Shown here piece after piece: positions 8,257 through 16,679 of a stretch of DNA of 30,287 nucleotides. Source of the DNA: a virus. The first letter of the stretch is position 1. Every line of letters begins with the position of its first letter. The DNA is taken from IMG/VR virus record IMGVR_UViG_3300027752_000070, positions 1 through 30,287 of that record. The stretch is one strand, 5' to 3'. The notes under the pieces are model-generated. The model searched no databases. It was not told the DNA's origin and saw only the letters and a program-made list of their open reading frames with translations. Position numbers and translations under genes: made by a program.

Positions 8257-10242
8257 ATGGCACTATTCACACCGTCCGAATCTCCTGCGGTTGTAGTCAA
8301 AGAAATTGACTTAACAGGTGGTGTTCCAAATGTTCAGTCAACTACAGGCGCAATTGTAGGAAACTTTAGATGGGGCCCAGTTGAACAAAGAAAAGCTATT
8401 GCTAATGAAGCACAGCTTGTCAGTAATTTTGCCTCGCCCGACACATCTAACACAATTGATTTTCACAGCGCTTCTTATTTTTTAAGATATTCAAGCTCTT
8501 TGCAAGTCGTACGAGAAGTTACAAGTGCTGCGCAAAACGCGTATTCAAGCACTAAAGCTTCGCTCATAACTGGATCGGAGGTTATTCAAGGAGATAGCAC
8601 TGGTTCAAATTTAAACGCAACTACACTAGCAGTTAACCCACTGCATACTGCGTCAGAAGCATTAACTCTGCGAAGAAACGCAGCAACAGCTACGCATCAA
8701 AACCAAAACGTTGTTATCAAAAATCTAAATGACTTTGAATCACAAACTGCAGCATTAAGTGATACTACATCCGCTATACTTTCAGCCGTAAATGGCGACA
8801 GTGATGGTGCTGGTGTACTTTATTATGATGTAGATTCTGCAAGTTCAAATGCTCAAGATGTTGGTAACCATACGTTTATTGCAAAATATCCAGGTGAATT
8901 AGGAAACAGCATTAAAGTTTCAGTTTGTCCGCCTGTTGCATCAGCGTTTAGTGCATGGGATTATAAATCATATTTCGACGCGGCACCTTCAACTAGTACT
9001 TTTGCTAGTAATAGAGGTTGTTCAAAGGACGAAATTCACGTAGCAGTAGTTGACGAAGACGGATTATTCACTGGAACTAAAGGAACTGTTCTTGAAACAT
9101 ACCCATTTGTTTCGGTCGGATCGAATGCCCTTTCTGCAGATGCGGTTGCTAATTACGCTAAAGACGTAGTTAATAACAATTCACAATATGTATGGTTAGC
9201 TAACTTTGACTCAGACTATAGAGTTTTAGGTGCCGGAAATGCTATTAGCGCTTTAAGTGTTAGCACATTCTTAGGTGATAGCCAATCTGTTAAAGACCAT
9301 AGTTTCTCAAATGGAGTTAACTCAGCTAGCTTGGGTACAGCAGAAATCTTAAGTGGATTTGATTTATTCGAAGACGCAGATCAAGTAGAAGTTGATTTTC
9401 TAATTGCCCCTGGCTTAAGCTCACAAGCAGATCAAAAAACAGTAGTTGCTGATCTGAATACGACTGCCAGTAGCCTTCGTAAGGATTGTGTTGTTGTTGC
9501 TTCGCCTGCTAGAAGTGATGTTGTTGGTGTTACAAGCGCTGCAGCTATCGTTACTAGTATCGAAACGCAAATGACAGGCGCAAATGCCTTCCCAAGAAGT
9601 TCTTACCTCATAGTTGACGGAAACTATCTGAAAGTCTATGATAAATATAACGACGAGTACATCCAAATCCCTGCAGCATCTTCAACTGCTGGTATTATGG
9701 CTGCAACTGATCTCAATAGAGCAGCATGGTTCTCACCTGCTGGTGCTAGAAGAGGCCAGTATTTAGGAATTACTTCATTGGCATATACACCTACTAAAGC
9801 ACAAAGAGATACTTTGTATAAAAACGGTGTTAACCCAATTGCAAATATTCCTGGTCAAGGTACAATTCTCTTTGGTGATAAGACTGCACTTGCACGTCCA
9901 TCAGCGTTTGATAGAATTAACGTAAGACGTTTATTCTTGATTCTTGAAAGAGCAATTAGTAGAGCAGCGCAAAATGTACTGTTTGAGTTCAACGATGAGT
10001 TCACAAGAGCTGAATTCGTTAATATTGTTGAGCCAGTCTTAAGAGAAATCAAAGGACGAAGGGGTATCACTGACTTCCGTGTTGTAGCCGATGCTACAAA
10101 TAACACTGCTGAAGTTATTGATAGAAATGAATTCATCGCTGATATCTTCATTAAGCCGGCACGGTCAATCAACTACGTTACTCTAAATTTCGTAGCTGTG
10201 AGAACTGGTGTTGACTTTGAAGAAGTCGTAGGCACGGTGTAA
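8257..10242 (+). CDS. 18: Tail sheath gp18
   Basis: A 661-residue contractile sheath protein, almost the length of T4 gp18 (659). It begins ALFTPSESPAVVVKEIDLT, followed by VQSTTGAIVGNFRWGPVEQ, the conserved sheath N-terminus that donates a strand to neighbouring subunits. The C-terminal domain, the conserved inner part, contains RRLFLILERAISRAAQNVLFE (split over positions), FTRAEFVNIVEPVLREIKGRRGI, DFRVVADATNN and FIKPARSINYVTLNF. The central, outward-facing part is variable. It has its own late promoter, and the tail tube gene follows 11 bases later with an AAGGAG ribosome site. Assignment is secure. Confidence 0.96.
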   Translation: MALFTPSESPAVVVKEIDLTGGVPNVQSTTGAIVGNFRWGPVEQRKAIANEAQLVSNFASPDTSNTIDFHSASYFLRYSSSLQVVREVTSAAQNAYSSTKASLITGSEVIQGDSTGSNLNATTLAVNPLHTASEALTLRRNAATATHQNQNVVIKNLNDFESQTAALSDTTSAILSAVNGDSDGAGVLYYDVDSASSNAQDVGNHTFIAKYPGELGNSIKVSVCPPVASAFSAWDYKSYFDAAPSTSTFASNRGCSKDEIHVAVVDEDGLFTGTKGTVLETYPFVSVGSNALSADAVANYAKDVVNNNSQYVWLANFDSDYRVLGAGNAISALSVSTFLGDSQSVKDHSFSNGVNSASLGTAEILSGFDLFEDADQVEVDFLIAPGLSSQADQKTVVADLNTTASSLRKDCVVVASPARSDVVGVTSAAAIVTSIETQMTGANAFPRSSYLIVDGNYLKVYDKYNDEYIQIPAASSTAGIMAATDLNRAAWFSPAGARRGQYLGITSLAYTPTKAQRDTLYKNGVNPIANIPGQGTILFGDKTALARPSAFDRINVRRLFLILERAISRAAQNVLFEFNDEFTRAEFVNIVEPVLREIKGRRGITDFRVVADATNNTAEVIDRNEFIADIFIKPARSINYVTLNFVAVRTGVDFEEVVGTV

Positions 10243-10253
10243 GGAGAAAATAA

Positions 10254-10781
10254 ATGGCAGTTTTAGGAGTCGATGACTTTAAATCAAAACTGAGAGGTGG
10301 TGGTGCCCGTCCTAATCTATTTAAGGCAACCATTAATTTCCCAGGTTATGCCGAGGGAGATGCTGAACTAACATCGTTTTTATGCGAAACAGCTCAGCTT
10401 CCAGGGTCAACGTTTGGGACAGTAATAGTTCCTTTTAGAGGTCGCCAGTTAAAAATGGCTGGTGACCGTACATTTACTGATTGGACAGTAACCATTATTA
10501 ACGACACTGATTTTGCAGTTCGTAATTCAATGGAGCGCTGGATGAATGGTATTAACGCTCATTCCGCAAACACCGGTCTTGCAAGTCCTATTACTTATGA
10601 GACAGATTTGTTTGTAGAACAACTCGATAGAGAGGGAAACACTGTAAAGAAATATGACTTTAGAGGTGCATTCCCTACTGACTTATCTCCAATTGAGGTA
10701 AGTTATGGAGCAGCAGATGAAATTGAAAGATTTCAAGTAACATTTGCTTTCCAGTATTTCGAAACCGATACTACAACATAG
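10254..10781 (+). CDS. 19: Tail tube protein gp19
   Basis: A 175-residue tail tube subunit (T4 gp19 has 163) that stacks as hexamers inside the sheath and forms the DNA channel. Diagnostic segments are FKSKLRGGGARPNLFKATINFPGY at the start (given here only by ends), CETAQLPGSTFGTVIVPFRGR, the AGDRTFTDWTVTIINDTDF block, and FQVTFAFQYFE near the end. It lies directly behind the sheath gene and is followed by a strong terminator, so gp18-gp19 form one late transcription unit. A second protein of the same fold is encoded at 16088. Confidence 0.95.
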   Translation: MAVLGVDDFKSKLRGGGARPNLFKATINFPGYAEGDAELTSFLCETAQLPGSTFGTVIVPFRGRQLKMAGDRTFTDWTVTIINDTDFAVRNSMERWMNGINAHSANTGLASPITYETDLFVEQLDREGNTVKKYDFRGAFPTDLSPIEVSYGAADEIERFQVTFAFQYFETDTTT

Positions 10782-10806
10782 TAATATATAGTAGTGTAAG
10801 AGAATA

Positions 10807-10833
10807 GGGACTAGGCTTCTAGTCCCATTTCTT
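10807..10833 (+). terminator. Factor-independent terminator after gp19
   Basis: A perfect 8-bp stem, GGGACTAG (10807-10814) with CTAGTCCC (10819-10826), loop GCTT, followed by ATTTCTTT. It lies 26 bases after the gp19 stop and separates the tail genes from the head genes. Confidence 0.85.
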
Positions 10834-10884
10834 TAAAGAATTTTAAATTGTAATGAGACTATTGCTAACAATTGGGCAGAAAGA

Positions 10885-12387
10885 ATGGCAGAATCAGACA
10901 GAAGTATAAAACTTTTTGGCTTTGAAATCAAAAAAGCTAAAGACGATGATCCGAAGAAAAAAGCTTCGATCGTACCAGCACGTGACGACGATGGTGCCGG
11001 ATATGTAACTGCATCAGGTAGTCATTATGGTCAGTATCTAAATATGGATGGTGACGATTCAAAAGACAACTACCAGTTAGTAATGCAGTACAGAGGTGTA
11101 GCAATGCACCCAGAAGTTGATATGGCTATTGAAGAAATTATTAATGAAGCAATTACTATTGATAAAGAAAAGAAAATTGTTGATGTTAATTTAGATAATT
11201 TAGAGATATCCGATTCTATTAAAAAACAAGTAAAAGACGAATTCGACACAATTTATGGAATGTTAGACTTTGGAGAATATGGCCATGACATTTTTCGTAG
11301 ATGGTATGTAGATGGAAGAATATATCACCATCTAGTTGTTGATGAAAGTAATTTAAAAGGTGGCATCAAGGAAATTCGTCCTATTGATGCATCTAAAATG
11401 CGTAAAGTCAAACAAGTTAAAACCAAAACTGACCAGGCTACTGGTGCTAAGATCATTGAGAAGGTTGACGAATATTTTGTATATCAGGATAAACCTGGTG
11501 CACAATCATCTGCTGGCGTTAAAATGACCGAAGATGCCGTATCATATGTTACTTCCGGGATGTTAAACGAAGATCGTAAAAAAATCGTATCATATTTGCA
11601 TAAATCATTAAAGGCAATTAATCAGCTAAGAATGATGGAAGATGCTGTTGTTATTTACAGGCTTGCACGTGCACCTGAGCGTAGAATGTTTTACATTGAC
11701 GTGGGTAATATGCCAAAGGGTAAAGCTGAGCAGTATATGAAAGATATTATGGCTCGTTACCGTAATAAACTTGTGTATGATGCTAAGACTGGCCAAATAC
11801 GTGATGACCGGAAACACATGTCATTACTCGAAGATTTTTGGCTTCCACGTAGAGAAGGTGGTCGTGGTACTGAGATATCAACACTACCTGGTGGGCAAAA
11901 TCTTGGAGAAATTGAGGATATTGTATATTTCCAAAAGAAAATGTATAAATCTTTAAACGTACCTGTTGGTCGGTTAGAGCAAGAAGCTTCGTTTAGCTTA
12001 GGTAGAACTTCAGAGATTACAAGAGATGAACTTAAATTTCAAAAGTTTATTGACAGATTACGTAGAAGATTCTCGCATTTGTTTTATGGCATTCTTAAAA
12101 AGCAATTATTGCTAAAAGGAATTATTACAGAAGAAGATTGGAATAATTGGAAATCCGCATTAACTATGGATTTCACAATGGACAATCATTTTACTGAATT
12201 AAAGAGTGCAGAGATTTTACGTGAAAGAGTGCAAACTTTAGACATGATACAAAATTACGTAGGTGAGTACTTCTCAAAAGAATGGGTCTTAAAAAATGTT
12301 TTAAATTTAAGCGATGATATGGTTGAAAGAATGAGAGATGAGATTGCTAGTGAAGGCCCAAAAGAGCCAGATGAAACAGAGCAATAA
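10885..12387 (+). CDS. 20: Portal vertex protein gp20
   Basis: A 500-residue portal subunit (T4 gp20 has 524). Twelve copies form the ring at the unique vertex that starts prohead assembly, docks terminase and later holds the neck. Recognisable blocks are YRGVAMHPEVDMAIEEIINEAI near the start, FRRWYVDGRIYHHLVVDE, EIRPIDASKMRKVKQ, the long RLARAPERRMFYIDVGNMPKGKAEQYM region, and SFSLGRTSEITRDELKFQKFIDRLR in the crown/stem part. A weak ribosome site (AGAAAG) precedes the ATG. No exact TATAAATA lies upstream, so transcription may come from elsewhere or from an unseen promoter between 10834 and 10884. Confidence 0.96.
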   Translation: MAESDRSIKLFGFEIKKAKDDDPKKKASIVPARDDDGAGYVTASGSHYGQYLNMDGDDSKDNYQLVMQYRGVAMHPEVDMAIEEIINEAITIDKEKKIVDVNLDNLEISDSIKKQVKDEFDTIYGMLDFGEYGHDIFRRWYVDGRIYHHLVVDESNLKGGIKEIRPIDASKMRKVKQVKTKTDQATGAKIIEKVDEYFVYQDKPGAQSSAGVKMTEDAVSYVTSGMLNEDRKKIVSYLHKSLKAINQLRMMEDAVVIYRLARAPERRMFYIDVGNMPKGKAEQYMKDIMARYRNKLVYDAKTGQIRDDRKHMSLLEDFWLPRREGGRGTEISTLPGGQNLGEIEDIVYFQKKMYKSLNVPVGRLEQEASFSLGRTSEITRDELKFQKFIDRLRRRFSHLFYGILKKQLLLKGIITEEDWNNWKSALTMDFTMDNHFTELKSAEILRERVQTLDMIQNYVGEYFSKEWVLKNVLNLSDDMVERMRDEIASEGPKEPDETEQ

Positions 12388-12418
12388 GTAAATTATTAAT
12401 CTAAAAAGGAAATAAACA

Positions 12419-12691
12419 ATGAGTGAAGTTGAAAATTTAATTCAGGCTATATCAGATAAAAACTTTTCTGCTGCCACAGAAATTTTTAATGACCAAATTG
12501 GTCAAAGAATGGCAAGTGCTTTAGACCAAGAAAAGATTGGTATAGCAGATGCAGTTTATAATGGTGTTCAAGCAGCTGCTGACGATGACCAACAGGATAT
12601 TGATGATGACGATACTGATGTTGACATTGATGATATCATGGCTGATGTCACCGATGAAGACCTTAATGATGATGATGATCTGGAAAATTAA
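12419..12691 (+). CDS. 67: Prohead core protein gp67-like (acidic)
   Basis: A 90-residue protein with a helical N-terminal half (VENLIQAISDKNFSAATEIF...DQEKIGIADAVYNGV) and an extremely acidic C-terminal half (runs of Asp such as DIDDDDTDVDIDDIM). T4 gp67, an internal prohead core protein processed by gp21, has the same layout: a short helix starting with an IEAIKSND-type segment and then an acidic tail. Its position between portal and protease is the gp67 position. An AAAAAGGAAA ribosome site precedes the ATG. The function is to help shape the core on which the shell assembles; this follows from the family. Confidence 0.75.
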   Translation: MSEVENLIQAISDKNFSAATEIFNDQIGQRMASALDQEKIGIADAVYNGVQAAADDDQQDIDDDDTDVDIDDIMADVTDEDLNDDDDLEN

Positions 12692-12696
12692 ATTTA

Positions 12697-12704
12697 TATA
12701 AATA
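12697..12704 (+). promoter_or_regulatory. Late promoter for the protease-scaffold unit
   Basis: TATAAATA lies 5 bases after the gp67-like stop, 20 bases before the 69-aa gene and upstream of gp21 and gp22. It matches the T4 late core. The expected RNA start near 12710 leaves a very short leader. Confidence 0.7.
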
Positions 12705-12723
12705 ATTAGGAATAAATAGAAAT

Positions 12724-12933
12724 ATGAAAGTATTTACTGAAGTAAGAAAAAAGATGCCGCCTGGAGAACATATCTCTGATTTTAAAGTGGGCCGTATTTC
12801 AGTAATGATTCATAAAGATAAGGGCAAGTTTATAGCCTACGTAGATGGCGATAAGCTTGATGCTTATAATTCACAAAAAGAAGCAGAAAAAACTGCTACG
12901 CAATTTGTGAAAGAATTTGGAAAAATGAAATGA
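12724..12933 (+). CDS. Small prohead-region protein, possible gp68 counterpart
   Basis: A 69-residue basic protein (MKVFTEVRKKMPPGEHISDF...) with a compact pattern: VGRISVMIHKDKGKFIAYVDGDKLDAY looks like consecutive beta strands, and a C-terminal helix QKEAEKTATQFVKEFGKMK follows. It lies between gp67 and gp21, where T4 has gp68 (141 residues), and overlaps the gp21 start (ATGA at 12930). The position suggests a prohead core role, but the length differs from T4 gp68 and I cannot prove homology. TAGGA at about 12707-12711 may be its ribosome site. Confidence 0.6.
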   Translation: MKVFTEVRKKMPPGEHISDFKVGRISVMIHKDKGKFIAYVDGDKLDAYNSQKEAEKTATQFVKEFGKMK

Positions 12934-13586
12934 AACTGATTGCTGAATATACTGATCAAAATCTAGAAATGATTGTAGAAGCAAATAAAGATGGCAGTAA
13001 AAAATATGCTATCGAAGGTGTTTTTGCTTCAGCTGAACAAAAAAATAGAAATGGTAGAATATATCCAAAGGCTGTTATGGAATCAGCTGTTGGTAAGTAT
13101 GTTGATGAACAAGTTTCAAAAGGTAGAGCTGTTGGAGAACTCAATCATCCTGAGGGCCCAACAATCAACCTAGATAAAGTTTCACACAAGATCGAATCTC
13201 TTCATTGGAAGGGAAATGATGTTGTAGGAAAGGCGACAATACTGAACACTCCTATGGGTAAGATCGTTGAAGGTCTTCTCGATGGTGGCGTCCGGGTTGG
13301 CGTTTCAACTCGTGGTATGGGAAGTCTGCAGAGAGGCGGTGGTGCAATGATGGTTGGTAACGACTTCATGCTCAACGCTGTAGATATCGTCCAAGATCCA
13401 TCTGCACCAAATGCTTTTGTTAATGGAGTTATGGAAGGTGTAGAATGGGTATGGAATAACGGTATGGTCGAAGCAAGACATATTGAACAAATGGAGACCG
13501 AAATTAGGAAAGCTCCACGAAAAAATCTCTATGAGGTACAAGTTCGTGAGTTTAAGAATTTCCTCTCGTTACTCAAATCAAAATAA
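12930..13586 (+). CDS. 21: Prohead maturation protease gp21
   Basis: A 218-residue protease (T4 gp21 has 212) that digests the scaffold and trims the capsid proteins before DNA packaging, cutting after (L/I)xE sequences. The catalytic His is in GELNHPEG (H73) and the Ser in VGVSTRGMG (S126); the spacing fits the herpesvirus-type protease fold of this family. The N-terminal RNGRIYPKAVM motif, found in phage prohead proteases, is present. The ATG overlaps the preceding stop (ATGA). Scaffold gp22 follows after 12 bases with an AAAAGGAG ribosome site. Confidence 0.95.
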   Translation: MKLIAEYTDQNLEMIVEANKDGSKKYAIEGVFASAEQKNRNGRIYPKAVMESAVGKYVDEQVSKGRAVGELNHPEGPTINLDKVSHKIESLHWKGNDVVGKATILNTPMGKIVEGLLDGGVRVGVSTRGMGSLQRGGGAMMVGNDFMLNAVDIVQDPSAPNAFVNGVMEGVEWVWNNGMVEARHIEQMETEIRKAPRKNLYEVQVREFKNFLSLLKSK

Positions 13587-13598
13587 AAGGAGTCAATT

Positions 13599-14657
13599 AT
13601 GACTGATCAATATACTGAAGATCAAGAGCTCCATGATGCCGTTGAGAACGAAGTCGTGGAAATGGCAACTGCTCATGATCCTAAGAATGCTGAAGCTCAA
13701 TCTGTAGATTCTGTGGATAAAGCTGGTGAAGCAACTGGAACCGCTAAAAAGCGTAAAGGTGACAACACCAAAAAAGATCCGATGCCTAAGACAAAAGCTG
13801 GTATGATTAATGCCGCTTATCAAATGATGTCAAAAGCTAAGAAAGAAGACCTCAGTGTCATGCTTTCTAAGATGATGGCTGAAAATTTGGATGTCGAAGA
13901 AGGCGCAGAAGAGCAGGTAGAAATTCAGTACCAAGCTGATTTTTCACAAGACCTTAATGCACTTATTTCTGATGAAGCTACTTTATCAGAAGAGTTTAAG
14001 GATAAAGCCGAAGTAATCTTCGAAGCAGCAATTAAATCAAAGCTGTCTGAAGAGATCGATCGTCTTGAAGCTAAGTATGATGAAGAGCTTTCCGAAGCTG
14101 TAACATCTACTAAGTCTGAGCTTGTAGAAAAAGTCGATTCATACCTCAACTATGTAGTTGAACAATGGATGGAAGACAACAAAGTCGCTATCCAGAACGG
14201 TCTTAGATCTGAGATTGCCGAAGACTTTATGACAGGCCTGAAAGGTTTGTTTGAACAGTCTTATATCGAAGTACCTGAGTCTAAAGTCGACCTCGTTGAT
14301 GATTTGGCAGATGCTGTTGAGAAGCTCGAAGAGCAACTTAACGACGCAACTGGTAAAGCTATCGAAATGGCAGAAGCCCTTGAAACTTATGCGCGTGACG
14401 CAATTATCCGTGAGCATTCACGTGATCTTGCTGAAACTCAAGTTGAAAAGCTTAAGTCACTAGTTGAAGATATTGATTTTGAAGACGAAGAAACATTTTC
14501 TAGGAAAGTTTCAACAGTTAAAGAATCATATTTCGCAAAACCCGTAACAGAGTCTACAGAAGCTGCATATGTCGAAGCTGATGAGGGTGATTCACCCGTT
14601 CAAGTTTCAGGCTATATGGATAGCTATCTTAAAGCTCTCGAAAAAACACATAAATAA
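13599..14657 (+). CDS. 22: Scaffold protein gp22
   Basis: A 352-residue, acidic, almost wholly helical protein forming the prohead core; T4 gp22 has 269 residues. It contains long Glu/Lys/Ala-rich coiled-coil-like stretches and many potential gp21 cleavage sites of the LxE/IxE type, including TLSE, KLSE, ELSE, DLAE and SLVE, as expected for a scaffold that is chopped into peptides. The N-terminus carries a Lys-rich segment (AKKRKGDNTKKDPMPKTKAG) next to MINAAYQMMSKAKKEDL. It lies between gp21 and gp23 in the canonical order, and its last codons overlap the candidate gp23 late promoter. Confidence 0.93.
   Translation: MTDQYTEDQELHDAVENEVVEMATAHDPKNAEAQSVDSVDKAGEATGTAKKRKGDNTKKDPMPKTKAGMINAAYQMMSKAKKEDLSVMLSKMMAENLDVEEGAEEQVEIQYQADFSQDLNALISDEATLSEEFKDKAEVIFEAAIKSKLSEEIDRLEAKYDEELSEAVTSTKSELVEKVDSYLNYVVEQWMEDNKVAIQNGLRSEIAEDFMTGLKGLFEQSYIEVPESKVDLVDDLADAVEKLEEQLNDATGKAIEMAEALETYARDAIIREHSRDLAETQVEKLKSLVEDIDFEDEETFSRKVSTVKESYFAKPVTESTEAAYVEADEGDSPVQVSGYMDSYLKALEKTHK
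14649..14656 (+). promoter_or_regulatory. Variant late promoter for the major capsid gene
   Basis: CATAAATA overlaps the end of gp22 (codons His-Lys-stop) and lies 13 bases before the gp23 ATG. It differs from the T4 late core only at the first base. It is plausible because gp23 needs very high expression, but the overlap with coding sequence makes chance possible. If used, the leader would be only about 7 bases. Confidence 0.4.
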
Positions 14658-14669
14658 GGAGTATCCACA

Positions 14670-16004
14670 ATGATGGATTCGTATGATCGTCTGATCGAAA
14701 AATGGTCTCCAGTACTCGACAATGAGTCAGCTGGTAAGATCCAAGACAACCATCGTAGAGCTGTTACAGCTGCTATTTTGGAAAACCAAGAAAAAGCATT
14801 TGCTGATGAAGCTGCACAAGGATCATTCCTTAGTGAAGCCGCACCTGCTAACGCTACCTCAGGTACTGCAAACTGGAACCCAGTATTGATTGCACTTGTA
14901 CGTCGTGCAATGCCTAACTTAATGGCATATGACGTCTGTGGTGTGCAGCCAATGTCTGGTCCAACTGGCTTGATCTTCGCTATGAAGTCACGCTATAAGT
15001 CAACATCCGCTGGTGCAACATCAGGCGACGAAGCGTTGTTTAATGAAGCAGTTACTGGATTCTCTGGTGACTCAGGAACTACTCAAACTGCTAGTTCTTC
15101 AGGACTGAATGACTCATCATCAAACCCGGTTGGTATCGATAATGATCGTAGTACAGGTCTAGCAGCTGGTGGTATGTCTACTGCTGATGCTGAATCAATT
15201 GGATCTGGTGCAGGTTCTGATTTCCAGGAAATGGGCTTCACAATCGAAAAAGCAACTGTTACTGCTAAGTCTCGTGCGCTGAAAGCTGAGTATTCTTTGG
15301 AATTGGCTCAAGACTTGAAAGCGATTCATGGTCTAGACGCTGAGACAGAGCTTGCAAACATTCTGTCTACAGAGATTCTTGCTGAAATCAACCGCGAAGT
15401 AATTCGTACAATCAACTCACAAGCTAAGACTGGTGCCGCTACAGCTAATACAGCTATTGATGGTATCTTCAACCTAGCTTCTGATGCCGATGGTCGTTGG
15501 TCAGTTGAGAAGTTCAAGGGTCTGATCGTTCAAATTGAGCGTGAAGCTAATACAATTGCTAAAGAGACAAGACGTGGTAAAGGTAACTTCATCATCGTTT
15601 CTTCTGATGTAGCATCTGCACTTGCTGCTTCTGGCATGCTGGATTATTCTCCTGCTATGTCAACTGCCTTGCAAGTAGATGATACTGGCAACACATTTGC
15701 TGGTGTTCTTAACGGACGTACTCGCGTATATGTTGATCCATATGCATCACAAGACTATGTTAACGTTGGTTATAAGGGTACTAACCCATATGACGCTGGC
15801 GTATTCTACTGCCCATACGTTCCATTAACTATGGTACGTGCGGTTGGGGAAGATACATTCCAGCCTAAGATCGGCTTTAAGACTCGTTACGGTATGGCTT
15901 CAAACCCATTCGTTGGGTCAACTGCGGCTGATGGTCTTGCAACTGTTAAGACTAACCAATACTACAGAATCTTCAGAGTTGACAATATTCTGACTGCTTC
16001 TTAA
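14670..16004 (+). CDS. 23: Major capsid protein gp23
   Basis: A 444-residue precursor of the hexameric shell protein (T4 gp23 has 521; marine relatives are shorter). Family segments include ENQEKAFADEAAQGSFLSEA, NWNPVLIALVRRAMPNLMAYD, VCGVQPMSGPTGLIFAMKSRY, YSLELAQDLKAIHGLDAETEL, and FQPKIGFKTRYGMASNPF near the end. The gp21 cleavage site is predicted after E56 (FLSE before AAPAN), matching the (L/I)xE rule. A strong AAGGAG site precedes the ATG at 14670; a second in-frame ATG follows at once at 14673. A hairpin terminator with a UUCG loop follows. Confidence 0.97.
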   Translation: MMDSYDRLIEKWSPVLDNESAGKIQDNHRRAVTAAILENQEKAFADEAAQGSFLSEAAPANATSGTANWNPVLIALVRRAMPNLMAYDVCGVQPMSGPTGLIFAMKSRYKSTSAGATSGDEALFNEAVTGFSGDSGTTQTASSSGLNDSSSNPVGIDNDRSTGLAAGGMSTADAESIGSGAGSDFQEMGFTIEKATVTAKSRALKAEYSLELAQDLKAIHGLDAETELANILSTEILAEINREVIRTINSQAKTGAATANTAIDGIFNLASDADGRWSVEKFKGLIVQIEREANTIAKETRRGKGNFIIVSSDVASALAASGMLDYSPAMSTALQVDDTGNTFAGVLNGRTRVYVDPYASQDYVNVGYKGTNPYDAGVFYCPYVPLTMVRAVGEDTFQPKIGFKTRYGMASNPFVGSTAADGLATVKTNQYYRIFRVDNILTAS

Positions 16005-16046
16005 TATAAGTAAATAATAATAACTATGTTTCTCCTTTAGTTATTT

Positions 16047-16071
16047 GGGGCTCTTCGGAGCCCCTTCTTTT
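16047..16071 (+). terminator. Factor-independent terminator after gp23
   Basis: A perfect 7-bp stem, GGGGCTC (16047-16053) with GAGCCCC (16058-16064), with a stable TTCG tetraloop closed by C-G and followed by TTCTTTT. It lies 42 bases after gp23 and just before a late promoter. Confidence 0.92.
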
Positions 16072-16074
16072 AGG

Positions 16075-16082
16075 TATAAATA
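16075..16082 (+). promoter_or_regulatory. Late promoter after the gp23 terminator
   Basis: TATAAATA is placed directly behind the gp23 terminator and 5 bases before the ATG at 16088. This leaves almost no room for a leader: the RNA would start near the ATG, so the first gene might be translated from a leaderless or near-leaderless late mRNA, or start further upstream by read-through. Confidence 0.65.
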
Positions 16083-16087
16083 AAAAC

Positions 16088-16660
16088 ATGGCAGAATTAA
16101 CAGAAAACTTCAATTACCTTCAACCGACCAGCTTTAAGTTGGTGCTTGATAGAACCAATTACCCGAACCTAGAGTTCTTTTGTCAAACTGTAACTCATCC
16201 AGGAATGCTACTGAGCTCAGTAGAGGTTCCTTTCAGAAAGATTCGTGGTGTACCACTTGCAGGTGACACATTAACCTTTAATGAGTTATCGGCAAATATT
16301 ATTCTAGATGAAGATATGAAAGGCTATAGCGAAATGTATAGCTGGATCAGAAGAATAGTAGATAAGAATTCACCTGATCAGACGGCTAAATCAAATCTTG
16401 ATGTTCCACACTATGCGGATATAACACTTCATATTTTGTCAAGCCATAACAATACTACCAAACAAGTTAAGTATATAGAATGCGTGCCAACGTCTTTAGG
16501 TGATATACAATTTGAATCTACGTCAAGCGGAGATAGTTTTATATCATTTGCTGTATCATTTAGGTTTATATACTTCGAATTACAGAATATAGATACTACT
16601 ACTGGAGCGATAACTGACGACTTTATAGGAACAAGACTCGTACGTCCGACATCGGCGTAA
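16088..16660 (+). CDS. Tail tube-like protein (gp19 family paralogue)
   Basis: A 190-residue protein resembling the tube protein at 10254: both have an N-terminal F(K/R)-type strand, a CQTVTHPGMLLSSVEVPFRKI segment matching CETAQLPGSTFGTVIVPFRGR, a LAGDTLTFNELSANIILDED segment matching AGDRTFTDWTVTII, and a C-terminal SFRFIYFEL matching FAFQYFE. It sits between gp23 and uvsY, a place where marine T4-like phages carry a tail-completion gene (gp3), but the sequence looks like the tube fold. It could be a tail tube initiator or terminal ring, or a minor tube protein. The family call is good, the specific role open. Confidence 0.7.
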   Translation: MAELTENFNYLQPTSFKLVLDRTNYPNLEFFCQTVTHPGMLLSSVEVPFRKIRGVPLAGDTLTFNELSANIILDEDMKGYSEMYSWIRRIVDKNSPDQTAKSNLDVPHYADITLHILSSHNNTTKQVKYIECVPTSLGDIQFESTSSGDSFISFAVSFRFIYFELQNIDTTTGAITDDFIGTRLVRPTSA

Positions 16661-16679
16661 ATTTATTATAGGATATATT

